A DNA stretch of 64,000 nucleotides from Ramlibacter aurantiacus (GCF_016722895.1 NZ_JAEQNA010000001.1:1364001-1428000), one strand, 5' to 3'. Positions 16,148 to 25,773 are shown, numbered from the stretch's first letter. Notes: a model not told the origin generated them from the letters alone. Numbers and translations are program-made.

Positions 16148-17626
16148 TCAATGCCCCAGCAGAAGATCGGCGCCATCCTTGTCGTGGACGGCGAAGCGGT
16201 CGACCATGGTGGCGCTGGCCTCGTTCAGGCCCACCACTTCCACGCTCGTCCCCTCGCGGCGGAACTTCAGGACCGCCTTGTCCAGCGCGCTGACGGCGGT
16301 GATGTCCCAGAAGTGCGCCCGGCTCACGTCGATGCGCACGGCCTCGATCACCTCCTTGTAGTCGAACGCGTTGGTGAAGCGCTCGGCCGAGGCGAAGAAC
16401 ACCTGGCCGATGACCTGGTAGTGACGGCTGCGGCCGTCATCGGACACCTGCGAGCGCACGGAGAGGATCTGGCCCACCTTGTGCGCGAAGAAGAAGCCGG
16501 ACAGCAGCACGCCGGTCAGCACGCCCTTGGCGAGGTCGTGCGTGGCAACGGTGACCGCGACGGTGGCGAGCATCACCACGCTGGAGCTTCTGGGGTGATC
16601 CCGCAGGTTGCGGATCGAGCTCCAGTTGAAGGTGCCGATGGACACCATGATCATCACCGCCACCAGGGCCGCCATGGGAATCCGGCTGACCCATTCGCCC
16701 AGGAACACCACCAGCAGCAGCAGCACCACGCCGGCGGTGAGGGTGGACAGCCGGCCGCGGCCGCCTGACTTCACGTTGATCACCGACTGGCCGATCATGG
16801 CGCAGCCGGCCATGCCGCCGATGAAGCCGGTCGCGACGTTGGCGATGCCCTGGCCGACGCATTCGCGGTTCTTGTTGCTTTTGGTGTCGGTGAGATCGTC
16901 CACGATGGTCGCGGTCATCAACGACTCGAGCAGCCCGACCACGGTGAGTGTCAGCGAGTACGGCAGGATCACCATCAGCGTGTTCCAGTTGAACGGAACG
17001 TCCGGCAGCAGGAACATCGGGAGGCTGTCGGGCAGCTCGCCCATGTCGCCCACCGTGCGGATGTCCAGGCCGAGCCCGATGGACGCGGCCGTGAGCACGA
17101 CGATCGCCACCAGCGGGGACGGCACGGCGCGGGTGAGGGTCGGCAGCAGGTAGATGATCGCCAGGCCCGCCGCGGTCACGGCGTAGACGTGCCAGGTGAC
17201 GTTGATGAGCTCGGGCAATTGCGCCATGAAGATGAGGATGGCGAGTGCGTTGACGAAGCCGGTCACCACGGAGCGCGACACGAAGCGCATCAGCGCACCG
17301 AGCCGCGCCCAACCGGCCACCATCTGCAGAAGGCCCGTGAGGATGGTCGCGGCGAGCAGGTAGTCCAGTCCATGGTTCTTGACCAGGCTGACCATCACGA
17401 GCGCCATGGCCCCGGTGGCGGCCGAGATCATGGCGGGCCGGCCCCCGACGAAGGCGATGAGCGTGGCGATGGAGAACGACGCGTACAGGCCGACCTTGGG
17501 ATCGACGCCGGCAATGATCGAAAAAGCGATGGCCTCGGGAATGAGTGCGAGGGCGACGACGAGGCCAGCGAGCAGGTCGTTGCGGACGTTGGAGAACCAC
17601 TCCTGGCGAATTCTTTGGACGGACAT
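16148..17626 (-). CDS. SulP-family anion permease with STAS domain
   Basis: The start is ATG 17626 ([20 protein letters not shown]); a TTG two codons upstream is possible. The 492 residues include about 12-14 transmembrane segments with the SulP hallmark [20 protein letters not shown] near the N-terminus and [21 protein letters not shown] later. A C-terminal STAS domain (about 390-485) contains [16 protein letters not shown]. SulP proteins carry sulfate, bicarbonate or other anions in symport with Na+ or H+; no carbonic anhydrase lies next door to favour bicarbonate. It is co-transcribed with the tandem Usp gene. Confidence 0.88.
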   Translation of the reverse strand: MSVQRIRQEWFSNVRNDLLAGLVVALALIPEAIAFSIIAGVDPKVGLYASFSIATLIAFVGGRPAMISAATGAMALVMVSLVKNHGLDYLLAATILTGLLQMVAGWARLGALMRFVSRSVVTGFVNALAILIFMAQLPELINVTWHVYAVTAAGLAIIYLLPTLTRAVPSPLVAIVVLTAASIGLGLDIRTVGDMGELPDSLPMFLLPDVPFNWNTLMVILPYSLTLTVVGLLESLMTATIVDDLTDTKSNKNRECVGQGIANVATGFIGGMAGCAMIGQSVINVKSGGRGRLSTLTAGVVLLLLVVFLGEWVSRIPMAALVAVMIMVSIGTFNWSSIRNLRDHPRSSSVVMLATVAVTVATHDLAKGVLTGVLLSGFFFAHKVGQILSVRSQVSDDGRSRHYQVIGQVFFASAERFTNAFDYKEVIEAVRIDVSRAHFWDITAVSALDKAVLKFRREGTSVEVVGLNEASATMVDRFAVHDKDGADLLLGH

Positions 17627-17910
17627 GATCAAGGCGGCCGGTGCGAAGGCGCATCGGCGAAAGAAAGGAAGATCAGGGCAAGCAGGCAGGACGCAGCACG
17701 CGCCCGCTCAACGGGTCATGAGAGCCCGTGCAAGATCAAGGCGGAGTGACCGAGCAGAAGTAGCCGCGCGGCAGGCCGGATCCGCGGTAGGCGACCGCTC
17801 GGATTCGCAAGGATGGCTGGGGCGACATCCGGCCGATTGTAGTTGCGCGGGTCTCGCGCGCGACCAGCGCGACTCGCGGCGATCCCGCTTCACGACCTCG
17901 CACCCGCCAA
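17627..17910. other. Intergenic stretch upstream of the SulP gene, no gene seen
   Basis: No ORF with recognisable protein character occurs here on either strand, and no tRNA-like fold was seen. The part next to the SulP start should carry its promoter, but no convincing -35/-10 pair could be picked. The distal end runs into the helicase terminator. Confidence 0.5.
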
Positions 17911-17940
17911 CGACAAAGCCCCGCGAGCGGGGCTTTGTCG
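17911..17940 (-). terminator. Rho-independent terminator of the DEAD-box helicase gene
   Basis: A perfect 14-bp inverted repeat CGACAAAGCCCCGC / GCGGGGCTTTGTCG separated by only two bases, 15 bases past the helicase stop. The AAAG/CTTT ends give a short U tract after the GC stem. The symmetry would also stop reading from the other side. Confidence 0.8.
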
Positions 17941-17955
17941 ACTGCGAGGGCGCGA

Positions 17956-19599
17956 TCAGCGCGCCGGCTTGTACGCGCGCTTCTTGGCGTCGCGCGGCAC
18001 GAACACCTTGCCACCGGTGCCCGGGCGGGCGAAGTCGCCACGCGGCTCGGGTCGGCCGAAGCCGCCGCCGGCGGGCGGCTTTTCCCACGGCGTGGCGCGC
18101 TGCTCGTCGCGACGGTCGCGGCCGAAGTCGCCGAAGCCGGCCTTGCGACCGTACTCGGCGCGGCCGGGGCCGCTTCGGCCACCGCCCGCTCGGCCCGGAC
18201 GGCCGCCGAACCCGCCACCGGGCTGGGGCGCGCGCGGCGGGCGCTGCGTGGGCTCCAGCCCGGGAATGACATCAGCCTTGAACGGCTGCTTGGTGTAGCC
18301 CTCGATATCGAAGATGCGGAAGCGGTCGCGGAACTCGGCGAAGGTGACTGCCAGGCCATCGCGCCCTGCCCGGCCGGTACGGCCGATGCGGTGGGTGTAG
18401 TCCTCGCTCTTCATCGGCAGCCCGAAGTTGAACACGTGCGTGATGGTGGGCACGTCGATGCCACGCGCGGCCACGTCGGTCGCCACGAGGATCTGCACCT
18501 GTCCGTTGCGCAGAGCCGAGAGCCGGCGGTTGCGAAGGCCCTGGCTCAGCGCGCCGTGCAGCGCGACGGCCGAAAAGCCTTCCTGCTGCAGGTCGTTGGC
18601 CAGCCCGTCGCATTCGACCTGGGTGCTGGCGAACACGATCGCCTGGTCGATGCTGGTGTCGCGCAGCCAGTGGTCCAGCATCTTGCGCTTGTGCTGGGCG
18701 TTGTCGGCCCAGAACAGCACCTGCTTGATGTTGGCGTGCTTCTCCTGCGGGGAGTCGATCTGCACCTTCTGTGGCTCGCGCATCACGCGAGACGCCAGCT
18801 GCTGGATGCGCGGCGCGAAGGTGGCGCTGAACATCATGGTCTGGTGACGCTCGATGGTGAGCTGGTTGACTTCGGCCAGGTCGTCCGCAAAGCCGAGGTC
18901 GAGCATGCGGTCGGCCTCGTCGACCACCAGGAACTTGACCTGGTCCAGCTTGATCTGCTGCGAACGCTGCAGATCGAGCAGGCGACCGGGAGTGGCCACC
19001 ACCAGGTTGGCGTTCTGCAGGCGCGCGATCTGCAGCTGGTAGGGCATGCCGCCGACCACGTTGGCGATGCGCAGGCCCTTGCAATGGCGCACCAGGTCGA
19101 TGGCATCGTGGGCCACCTGCTGCGCCAGCTCGCGCGTGGGGCACAGCACCAGGGCGCCGGGCGTGGCGGCCTTGAAGTTGCGCGGATCGGTGGGGTTGCG
19201 GCGCTTGCGCTTGGGAGCCGGCTCGCCACGGGCGGTGGCCTCGTCGGCCAGCCGCTTTTCCTCGGCGCGCTCGCGCTCGTCGGACTCGGCCTGGAGCTGG
19301 AGCAGCGTGTGCAGCACCGGCAGCAGGAAGGCCGCGGTCTTGCCGCTGCCGGTCTGGCTGGAGACCATCAGGTCGATGAAGCGGGACGACTCGCCTTCGG
19401 CGGAGTTGTCCATGGCCATGGGGATGACCTGGTCCTGCACGGACGTCGGCTGGGTGAAGCCCAGGTCTTCGACGGCGCGGATGAGTTCGGGCGCGAGGCC
19501 CAGACGGATGAAGCCGTTGGGCGCGAGGGGCGCGTCGGCGGTGATGGCAATGGAATCGGCAGGCGCGAACTCGCCCTGCACGTCAAACGTGTCGGTCAT
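17956..19599 (-). CDS. DEAD-box ATP-dependent RNA helicase with Gly/Arg-rich tail
   Basis: The start at 19599 ([13 protein letters not shown]) is used; ATG 19614 is also possible. The 547-residue SF2 helicase has Q motif [14 protein letters not shown], motif [10 protein letters not shown], Ia [35 protein letters not shown] and [13 protein letters not shown]. An insert of about 40 charged residues (ERERAEEKR...KRKRRN) lies between motifs I and Ia. The roughly 110-residue C-terminal extension is rich in Gly, Arg and Pro, typical of RNA-binding tails in RhlE-type helicases. It probably remodels rRNA or mRNA structure, notably in the cold. The 240-nt leader upstream may be regulatory. Confidence 0.9.
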   Translation of the reverse strand: MTDTFDVQGEFAPADSIAITADAPLAPNGFIRLGLAPELIRAVEDLGFTQPTSVQDQVIPMAMDNSAEGESSRFIDLMVSSQTGSGKTAAFLLPVLHTLLQLQAESDERERAEEKRLADEATARGEPAPKRKRRNPTDPRNFKAATPGALVLCPTRELAQQVAHDAIDLVRHCKGLRIANVVGGMPYQLQIARLQNANLVVATPGRLLDLQRSQQIKLDQVKFLVVDEADRMLDLGFADDLAEVNQLTIERHQTMMFSATFAPRIQQLASRVMREPQKVQIDSPQEKHANIKQVLFWADNAQHKRKMLDHWLRDTSIDQAIVFASTQVECDGLANDLQQEGFSAVALHGALSQGLRNRRLSALRNGQVQILVATDVAARGIDVPTITHVFNFGLPMKSEDYTHRIGRTGRAGRDGLAVTFAEFRDRFRIFDIEGYTKQPFKADVIPGLEPTQRPPRAPQPGGGFGGRPGRAGGGRSGPGRAEYGRKAGFGDFGRDRRDEQRATPWEKPPAGGGFGRPEPRGDFARPGTGGKVFVPRDAKKRAYKPAR

Positions 19600-19839
19600 G
19601 GATTTCCCGTGCATCCGCTTCCGGATAGAAAGCGGACGTCATTCAATGGTTTAGAAAACACCAACCATCAAACGACTTCGCAACCCGAAAGGGGCTGCTG
19701 GCTCAATCGGAGAGAAGCGACGGGCGATGTGCCCGCTTCTTCTTGAGCCCGTGCATGAAGGTGATGCAAGAGTGCCGCGATGAATTTGCGGCGAAGCCCG
19801 CGATTATGGCATGCGGGTTTGCCCGCGGGTTGCTTGCGG

Positions 19840-20424
19840 CTACTCCAGGCGCAGGAAATGTTCGCGGTAGTGCACCAGCTCGTCGATGGATTCGTGAGCG
19901 TCGGCCAGTGCCGTGTGCGCCTGCTGCTTCTTGAAGCCTTCGCAGACCTGCGGGCGCCAGCGGCGGGCAAGCTCCTTGAGCGTGCTCACGTCGAGGTTGC
20001 GGTAATGGAAGAATGCCTCCAGCTGAGGCATGTACTTGACCAGGAAGCGGCGATCCTGGCCGATGCTGTTGCCGCACATCGGGCTGGCGTTCTTGGGCAC
20101 GTAGCGCGCCAGGAATTCCAGGATCTCGGCTTCGGCCTGGGCCTCCGACACGGTGGAGGCCTTGACCCGGTCGATCAGTCCGCTCTTGCCGTGCGTGCTC
20201 TTGTTCCACGCATCCATGCCGTCGAGCAATTCGTCGCTCTGGTGGATGGCCAGCACCGGGCCCTCGATGCGAGGCTCCAGCGTCGGGCCGGTCACCACGA
20301 CGGCGATCTCGATGATGCGGTCGACCTCCGGGTTGAGGCCTGTCATCTCACAGTCGAGCCAGATGAGGTTCTTGTCGTCACGTGCCAGGGAAACGGGGGA
20401 TGTGCTGTCGGCGCTGTCGGTCAT
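19840..20424 (-). CDS. orn: Oligoribonuclease
   Basis: The open frame continues far upstream, but the gene begins at ATG 20424 with [17 protein letters not shown]. The 194-residue product has the usual family length plus a short N-terminal extension. DEDDh exonuclease motifs are present: WLDCEMTGL (first Asp and Glu), [21 protein letters not shown], and [12 protein letters not shown] with the catalytic His. It degrades 2-5-nt RNA fragments and pGpG to mononucleotides in the cytoplasm. It is divergent from the M48 protease gene, an arrangement common in Burkholderiales. Confidence 0.95.
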   Translation of the reverse strand: MTDSADSTSPVSLARDDKNLIWLDCEMTGLNPEVDRIIEIAVVVTGPTLEPRIEGPVLAIHQSDELLDGMDAWNKSTHGKSGLIDRVKASTVSEAQAEAEILEFLARYVPKNASPMCGNSIGQDRRFLVKYMPQLEAFFHYRNLDVSTLKELARRWRPQVCEGFKKQQAHTALADAHESIDELVHYREHFLRLE

Positions 20425-20481
20425 CGGGCGATTGTCACGTACCCGCCTGCGGCACGCGGGCGGCTGGCTACACTCGGCCGG

Positions 20482-21744
20482 ATGAACGCCCCGCTGCTCC
20501 TGACCCTCGCGTTCTCCGCGGCCCTGCTGCTGGGCCTGGTGCTGAGGTTCTGGCTCTCCAGCCGACAGATTCGCCACGTCGCCCGGCACCGCGATGACGT
20601 ACCCGCCGCTTTCGCCGGCACCGTGTCCTTGTCCTCGCACCAGAAGGCGGCCGACTACACGATCGCCAAGTCGCGACTCGGATTGCTGCAGACCGCCTTC
20701 GCCGCTGCCGTGCTGCTCGGATGGACCCTGCTGGGCGGGCTGGACCTGTTGAACCGGGCATGGGTCGCGGCCATCGGCCCCGGCATGCTGCAGCAATTGG
20801 CCCTGGTCGCATCGTTCGCGATCATCTCGGGCGTGCTGGACCTGCCCTTCTCCCTGTACCAGACCTTCGTGCTCGAAGAGCGCTTCGGCTTCAACCGCAT
20901 GACGCGGCGACTGTGGCTCACCGACCTGGTCAAGGCCACGCTGGTCGGCGCGGTGATCGGGTTGCCGGTGGTCGCCCTGATCCTGTGGCTGATGGGCGCA
21001 GCAGGGCCGTGGTGGTGGGTCTGGGCCTGGGCCGTGTGGATGGGGTTCAACCTGCTGCTGCTGGTGATCTACCCGACCTTCATCGCGCCGCTGTTCAACC
21101 AGTTCAAGCCGGTGGAGGACGAGGCGATCAAGGCGCGCGTGACGGCGCTGATGCAGCGATGCGGCTTCGCCGCCAAGGGGCTGTTCGTGATGGACGGCAG
21201 CCGCCGCAGCGCCCACGGCAACGCCTACTTCACCGGCTTCGGCGCGGCCAAGCGGGTTGTGTTCTTCGACACGCTGCTGGCCAAGCTCACGCCGGGTGAG
21301 GTCGAGGCCGTGCTGGCGCATGAACTCGGCCACTTCAAGCTCAAGCACATCCTCAAGCGCATTGCCGGCATGCTCGCGATCAGCCTGGCGGGCTTCGCCC
21401 TGCTGGGGTGGCTGTCCACCCAGACCTGGTTCTACCTGGGCCTGGGTGTGCGGCCCAACCTCGACGGCGCGAACGACGCGCTGGCCTTGCTGCTGTTCCT
21501 CATGGTGGTGCCGGTCTTCAGCTTCTTCGTGTCGCCGGTGTTCTCGCGCCTCTCACGCAAGCACGAATTCGAAGCCGATGCCTTCGCCGCGGCCCATGCC
21601 GATGCGCGCGAACTCGGGTCCGCGCTCCTGAAACTGCACCAGGACAACGCCTCCACGCTCACGCCCGACCCGGTTTTCGTTTCGTTCTACTATTCCCACC
21701 CACCGGCCACGCAGCGGCTGGAACGACTCGGGGGTGCCGCATGA
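20482..21744 (+). CDS. M48-family membrane metalloprotease (Ste24/CAAX protease 1-like)
   Basis: The ATG at 20482 gives a 420-residue polytopic membrane protease. The zinc site is [10 protein letters not shown] (about residues 279-288), with the third ligand glutamate in [11 protein letters not shown]. Preceding blocks, [19 protein letters not shown] and [17 protein letters not shown], are hallmark Ste24p regions that bound the intramembrane chamber. It is probably a membrane-protein quality-control protease, since bacteria lack CAAX prenylation. It overlaps the next gene by 4 bases. Confidence 0.92.
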   Translation: MNAPLLLTLAFSAALLLGLVLRFWLSSRQIRHVARHRDDVPAAFAGTVSLSSHQKAADYTIAKSRLGLLQTAFAAAVLLGWTLLGGLDLLNRAWVAAIGPGMLQQLALVASFAIISGVLDLPFSLYQTFVLEERFGFNRMTRRLWLTDLVKATLVGAVIGLPVVALILWLMGAAGPWWWVWAWAVWMGFNLLLLVIYPTFIAPLFNQFKPVEDEAIKARVTALMQRCGFAAKGLFVMDGSRRSAHGNAYFTGFGAAKRVVFFDTLLAKLTPGEVEAVLAHELGHFKLKHILKRIAGMLAISLAGFALLGWLSTQTWFYLGLGVRPNLDGANDALALLLFLMVVPVFSFFVSPVFSRLSRKHEFEADAFAAAHADARELGSALLKLHQDNASTLTPDPVFVSFYYSHPPATQRLERLGGAA

Positions 21745-22079
21745 CGAATTCCATGCTCAGGAAGAAGGACTGGTCGCAAGTGCCGCGACGCGCGCTGCGG
21801 CCCACCGAGGTGGTCACGCGGCTGATCACCGCTCCGGGGTGGAAGCTGGCCGGCGACGGCGACCAGGTCGCCATCGAGAAAACCTACACCTTCGCCAACT
21901 ACCACGAGACCATCTCGTTCGTGAACGCCGTGGCCTTCATCGCCAACGCGCAGGACCACCACCCCGACTTGTCGGTGCATTACAGCCGCTGCGTCGTGCG
22001 CTTCAACACGCACGACGTCGGCGGCATCTCCGAAACCGACTTCGAATGCGCCGCGCTGGTGGACGCCCTGTTGCCATGA
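21741..22079 (+). CDS. phhB: 4a-hydroxytetrahydrobiopterin dehydratase (pterin-4a-carbinolamine dehydratase)
   Basis: The ATG at 21741 overlaps the protease stop (ATGA). The 112-residue protein carries the PCD active-site set: DHHPDLSVHYSRCVVRF (two His of the catalytic triad) and THDVGGISETD (third His). It recycles the pterin cofactor after aromatic amino-acid hydroxylation. No phenylalanine hydroxylase gene is visible in the window, so the cofactor client is elsewhere or unknown. Its position between the M48 protease and rsgA is a common Burkholderiales arrangement. Confidence 0.9.
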   Translation: MTNSMLRKKDWSQVPRRALRPTEVVTRLITAPGWKLAGDGDQVAIEKTYTFANYHETISFVNAVAFIANAQDHHPDLSVHYSRCVVRFNTHDVGGISETDFECAALVDALLP

Positions 22080-22088
22080 GGAGCCCGC

Positions 22089-23012
22089 GTGGCGGCTGAA
22101 AAAGCCACGCTCGATACCGGGCTGGTGGTTGCCAGCCATGGCCGGCACGTGCTGGTGGAGACACCCGAAGGCGATCGCCTGATCTGCCATCCGCGCGGCA
22201 AGAAGAACCTGGCGGTGGTCGGCGACCGGGTGCTCTGGCAGGGCAGCCACGACGAAGGCACGATCGAGAAGGTCGAGCCGCGTCGCAACCTCTTCTATCG
22301 CCAGGACGAGATCCGCACCAAGTCGTTCGCGGCCAACCTCGACCTGGTGCTGATCCTGATCGCGGCCGAGCCGGAGTTCTCCGAAACCCAGCTGACCCGC
22401 GCGCTGGTCGCGGCAGAGGCCGAGGGCATCGCGCCGCTGATCGCCTTGAACAAAAGCGATTTGGTGGAGCCGTTCGAGCGGGCCTGGGAACGGCTGTTGC
22501 CCTACCAGCGCATGCACTATGGCGTGATGCCCCTGTCGCTGCGGCTGTCGCGCGAAGTGGACCGCGACCACCTGGTGCCCCGGCTCCACGGCAAGACGAG
22601 CCTGGTTCTCGGCCCGTCGGGCGCTGGCAAGAGCACCTTGATCAACCTGCTGGTGCCCGACGCCACCGCGGCCACCGGCGAGATCTCTCGCGCCCTCAAC
22701 TCCGGCCGGCACACCACGACCAGCACCACCTGGTACTGGGTCGACCGATCGCAAGGCACGGCGCTGATCGATTCACCCGGATTCCAGGAATTCGGCTTGC
22801 ACCACATTGAGCCGGCGCGACTGGCCAGCCTGATGCCCGATCTGCGGCAGCACCTGGGCCAGTGCCGCTTCTACAACTGCACCCACCTTCACGAGCCGGG
22901 CTGCGCCGTGCTTGAAGCGGTGGGAGCGGAAGGCGACGGGGGCATCAGCCCCAACCGTCATCGGATCTATGGCGAGCTGATGGCCGAGTTGTCGCAGCCG
23001 CCGCGCTGGTGA
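22089..23012 (+). CDS. rsgA: Ribosome small-subunit GTPase RsgA
   Basis: It starts with GTG at 22089, with a GAGGAG site overlapping the previous stop. The 307 residues are in the RsgA order: an N-terminal OB fold, then a circularly permuted GTPase with LNKSD (G4) before GPSGAGKSTLIN (G1) and DSPGFQEF (G3). A C-terminal zinc knuckle CRFYNCTHLHEPGC follows. It drives late 30S maturation by checking the decoding centre and releasing immature particles on GTP hydrolysis. Confidence 0.95.
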   Translation: MAAEKATLDTGLVVASHGRHVLVETPEGDRLICHPRGKKNLAVVGDRVLWQGSHDEGTIEKVEPRRNLFYRQDEIRTKSFAANLDLVLILIAAEPEFSETQLTRALVAAEAEGIAPLIALNKSDLVEPFERAWERLLPYQRMHYGVMPLSLRLSREVDRDHLVPRLHGKTSLVLGPSGAGKSTLINLLVPDATAATGEISRALNSGRHTTTSTTWYWVDRSQGTALIDSPGFQEFGLHHIEPARLASLMPDLRQHLGQCRFYNCTHLHEPGCAVLEAVGAEGDGGISPNRHRIYGELMAELSQPPRW

Positions 23013-23031
23013 GAAACGCGGCTGGAGCTGT

Positions 23032-24030
23032 TCAACCGAGCAGTCGGGCCGTGGTCAAGAGCGCGAGAAGCACCATCCACAGGACCACGGACCGCCAGAC
23101 CAGCCCGACCACGCTGCGCAGGTGGCCGACCTCGGCTTCGCGGCCGGGGGTGCTTTCGCTGTCGTCCAGCACGCCGGAAGGCGGCGGCGCTGCGGACAGC
23201 GCCGGCAGGGGCGCCGAGACGAAGGCCGCGCGCAGGGCGCCGCCACCGAGCCGCACATTCACCGCCCCCGAAGTGGCGGCCAGGATCACACCATCGTTGT
23301 CGTTGGGAAAGCGCTGGGCATGGTGCCGCCAGCAATCGATCGCCTCCTCGAAACTCCCCACCACGGCGAAGGCGATGGCGGTGAGTCGCGCCGGCAGCCA
23401 GTCGATCATGTGCCAGGCGCGTACGCTCGCCCATTGCAGGGCCGGGCTCACGGGCTGGGTCTCGTGCAGGCTGCGGTGCGGCCAGTAGCGGGTGACGAAT
23501 TCACTCATGCGATAGAGCACCGCGCCGGCCGGACCGAAACCGAGCGCAGCCAGCACCGAGAACCAGGCCAACACCCCGAACACATGCCGATGGGCTGCCA
23601 ACACAGAGAATTCGATGACGTGGCGCACGAGTTCGCTGCGGGGCAGGTCGCTGACCTCCACCTGCTGCCACCGGGCCAGATGCTCGCGCGCCTGCGCTTC
23701 GTCGCCCGCTTCGAGGGCGTCGCGAATGGCCGTGAAGTGGTGGCTGAACTGCCGGAACCCCAGCGTGGTGTAGAGCACCGCCACGCTCCAGATCATGGCG
23801 AAGGGCCAGCCCAGGAAAGTCACCAGCAGCAGATGGACCCACCAGGCGAGGACGGCCGGCGCGAGCACGGCCAGCGCCCAGCAAACCCAGCCATGGTGCG
23901 GCTTGCCGGCATCGAAGTTGCTGCTGGTCCATCGTGCCCACTGGCGCAGCCCCGAATGGACGATGTTCCGCCGTGCCAGCGGCCGCACCTGCTCGAGCAA
24001 CAGGGCGAACAGGATGGCGAAAAAACTCAT
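23032..24030 (-). CDS. CobD/CbiB-like membrane protein
   Basis: A 332-residue protein with the N-terminus SFFAILFALLLEQVRPLAR and internal motifs YWPHRSLHE and RAWHMIDWLPARLTA that match the CobD/CbiB family of inner-membrane proteins. Genuine CobD joins aminopropanol to cobyric acid, but no cobalamin gene is nearby. Proteins of this subgroup sit next to housekeeping genes in Burkholderiales, so the biochemical role is open. Four to five transmembrane helices are visible. The gene lies 72 bases downstream of the Nudix gene on the same strand. Confidence 0.75.
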   Translation of the reverse strand: MSFFAILFALLLEQVRPLARRNIVHSGLRQWARWTSSNFDAGKPHHGWVCWALAVLAPAVLAWWVHLLLVTFLGWPFAMIWSVAVLYTTLGFRQFSHHFTAIRDALEAGDEAQAREHLARWQQVEVSDLPRSELVRHVIEFSVLAAHRHVFGVLAWFSVLAALGFGPAGAVLYRMSEFVTRYWPHRSLHETQPVSPALQWASVRAWHMIDWLPARLTAIAFAVVGSFEEAIDCWRHHAQRFPNDNDGVILAATSGAVNVRLGGGALRAAFVSAPLPALSAAPPPSGVLDDSESTPGREAEVGHLRSVVGLVWRSVVLWMVLLALLTTARLLG

Positions 24031-24102
24031 CGCGGCATGATAGCGGCCCCTTCGACCAAGCCCATCAATCGGACGCCGCCCGTGGGCGGCGCGCCGCGAA
24101 GC

Positions 24103-24822
24103 TCAGGCCGCCAGGAAACGGTAGAGGTTGCGCAGCATGCCGGCGGTCGCGCCCCAGATGAATCGCTCGGCGGAGCCCTGCATGTACGGCATGGAAAAGA
24201 ACTCGCGCGAGTTGCCGCCCACCTCGATGCGATGCCGGTGGTGGTGCGCAGGGTTCATGAGGAAGGCCAGCGGGACTTCGAACGCGTCCGACACCTCGTG
24301 CGGATTGAGGGCCAGCTGATGGTCGGGAGCGATCAGTCCCACCACTGGCGTGACCACGAAGCGCGTGCCCGTGGTGTAGGTCGGCAGTTCGCCGATCACT
24401 TCGATGTGTTCGCGCGCGAGGCCGATCTCTTCGAGCGCTTCCCGCTGGGCCGTATCAGCGGCGTCGCAGTCGGTGTCGTCGCGGCGCCCACCGGGAAACG
24501 CAATCTGCCCCGAGTGCGTGGACAAGTGCGTGGCGCGCTCGGTCAGCAGGACCATCGGCTGCTCACGCAACACCACCGGAACGAGCACGGCGGCCAGTGC
24601 GATCTGGCGGTCGGTGAAACGCGGCTCCGACCTCACCTCGGGGGTCCACGCCGGCGGGCGGACAAAGCGTTCACGCAAGGCCGCTGGCTGCAGCACCTCC
24701 AGGCGAACCGGAGGCAGGTGCGCATCGATCCCCGTGACCGGCACGGCGCGCGGGTCGAAATTCGGCAGCTTGCTCAGCGGCACGAATTCGGGAGGAGGAA
24801 CAGGCGCGGGATCGATCGGCAT
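24103..24822 (-). CDS. Nudix hydrolase, CoA-pyrophosphatase type
   Basis: The 239-residue protein starts at ATG 24822. The signature LSTHSGQIAFPGGRRDD, followed by REALEEIGL, is the UPF0035-plus-Nudix combination of NudL/NUDT7-type CoA diphosphatases, which split CoA into 4'-phosphopantetheine and 3',5'-ADP. The RBS region is unusual: only about 8 bases separate the start from the 3' end of the group II intron, and no Shine-Dalgarno sequence is visible. Translation may be weak or depend on intron-derived leader, or a downstream start may be used. The position after rplS is conserved in related genomes. Confidence 0.88.
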   Translation of the reverse strand: MPIDPAPVPPPEFVPLSKLPNFDPRAVPVTGIDAHLPPVRLEVLQPAALRERFVRPPAWTPEVRSEPRFTDRQIALAAVLVPVVLREQPMVLLTERATHLSTHSGQIAFPGGRRDDTDCDAADTAQREALEEIGLAREHIEVIGELPTYTTGTRFVVTPVVGLIAPDHQLALNPHEVSDAFEVPLAFLMNPAHHHRHRIEVGGNSREFFSMPYMQGSAERFIWGATAGMLRNLYRFLAA

Positions 24823-24830
24823 ATGCACGA

Positions 24831-25224
24831 ATCGGGATGGGAGGGCCGCTATCGTAGCGGCCGCCCCTCCCACACCACCCGGCGTGCGGGTCCGCACCGG
24901 GCGGTTCGAGCGTTTGAGGTCATGAGAGACGAGGCAGGCCCTATCAGGCGCAAGGCGAGATCTCCCCAGGCAAGAACGCACTCCTTCATCGCACAGCCGC
25001 CGCATTGACGCCCGCGCCCCTTGATCACCAGAGCTTCACGGTGTCATGCCCGCTCGCCCTGGGCGCAGTCGCCTTCCAAGCGGGTCTTGTTCATCGGCTC
25101 GCGATTTACGCTCCACGCTTCCCCCCGCAGTCGGTCGCCCTCATGCAGTTGCGCTTCGCTTCCCTCGCAGTGACCAGCTTGTGGCGGGACTTCCACCGCA
25201 GGAGTGCGCCCATGCGGGGCGCAC
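24831..25224 (-). mobile_element. ORF-less group IIC intron inserted behind the rplS terminator
   Basis: On the minus strand the element opens with GTGCGCCCCGCATGGGCGCA, matching the 5' end of group IIC ribozymes. D5 lies at 24873-24907: GAACCGCCCGG pairs with CCGGGTGGT, with a 2-nt CG bulge, a 4-bp upper stem TGCG/CGCA and a GACC loop. The CGC triad of class C is present. D6 follows (24839-24872, GGGAGGG.../...CCCTCCC) with a candidate branch A in the terminal CCCATCCCGAT. The pre-D4 block GTTCTTGCCTGGGGAGAT is also recognisable. Length is about 394 nt, close to a complete IIC ribozyme without its maturase; no reverse transcriptase is encoded. Confidence 0.82.
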
Positions 25225-25227
25225 ATG

Positions 25228-25257
25228 AAAAAGCCGCCGCAGCGCAAGCTGGGCGGC
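25228..25257 (-). terminator. Rho-independent terminator of rplS, target site of the intron
   Basis: Minus-strand GCCGCCCAGC-TTGC-GCTGCGGCGGC forms a 10-bp stem with one bulged C, followed by TTTTT. It lies 21 bases after the rplS stop. The intron begins 3 bases after the T run (CAT|GTGCG), the usual insertion geometry of class C introns. Confidence 0.85.
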
Positions 25258-25277
25258 CTTCTCGATGCAGGCGGGTG

Positions 25278-25664
25278 TCAGGAAGCGACAGCCAGCTTGC
25301 TCGGCAGCTTTTCCTTGATGCGGGCCGACTTGCCACTGCGCTCGCGCAGGAAGTAGAGCTTGGCGCGACGCACATCGCCGCGACGCTTGACTTCGATGTT
25401 GGCGATCAAGGGACTGTAGGTCTGGAAGGTACGCTCGACACCTTCGCCGCTGGAGATCTTGCGGACGGTGAAGCCGCTGTTGAGACCGCGATTGCGCTTG
25501 GCGATGACGACGCCTTCGTAGGCCTGCACCCGCTTGCGGGTGCCTTCGACGACGTTCACGCTGACCACCACGGTGTCGCCGGGTGAGAAAGCGGGAATCT
25601 TCTTGCCCGATTTCTCGGTGAGGCGAGCAATCTCTTCTTGCTCGAGGGTCTGGATCAGGTTCAT
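25278..25664 (-). CDS. rplS: 50S ribosomal protein L19
   Basis: The 128-residue protein from ATG 25664 ([15 protein letters not shown]), with AAGGAC upstream, has the normal L19 length. Characteristic blocks are [37 protein letters not shown] and [17 protein letters not shown]. It sits at the 30S-50S interface. It is the last gene of rpsP-rimM-trmD-rplS and is followed by its terminator and the group IIC intron. Confidence 0.97.
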   Translation of the reverse strand: MNLIQTLEQEEIARLTEKSGKKIPAFSPGDTVVVSVNVVEGTRKRVQAYEGVVIAKRNRGLNSGFTVRKISSGEGVERTFQTYSPLIANIEVKRRGDVRRAKLYFLRERSGKSARIKEKLPSKLAVAS

Positions 25665-25701
25665 GGAAAGTCCTTGTCGATCGTGTCCGCGCTGCACTAA
25701 A

Positions 25702-25736
25702 GGCCCCTGCCTGCACAGGCGCTGTGCCTGTGGGCC
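25702..25736 (-). promoter_or_regulatory. Stem-loop between trmD and rplS
   Basis: GGCCC (25702-25706) pairs with GGGCC (25732-25736), and inside it GCACAG-GCG-CTGTGC forms a second helix. No T run follows on the coding strand, so it is not a terminator. It could be a processing or translational control element, fitting the need for more L19 than TrmD from one message. This is inference. Confidence 0.45.
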
Positions 25737-25773
25737 GAGGCGGCCGGATAGAGGATCGCCGAAAAGCCCGCGA

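Noticed and set aside
17840..17905. Alternating CGCG tract as a possible small RNA or tRNA
   Set aside because: No cloverleaf, promoter or terminator arrangement; the only strong structure there is the helicase terminator.
23122..25008. A 628-codon plus-strand frame opposite the CobD-like and Nudix genes
   Set aside because: Composition typical of an antisense shadow, and it runs through the group II intron; no domain recognised.
24900..25224. Short plus- and minus-strand ORFs within the intron
   Set aside because: They overlap ribozyme structure and carry no reverse transcriptase motifs such as YADD.
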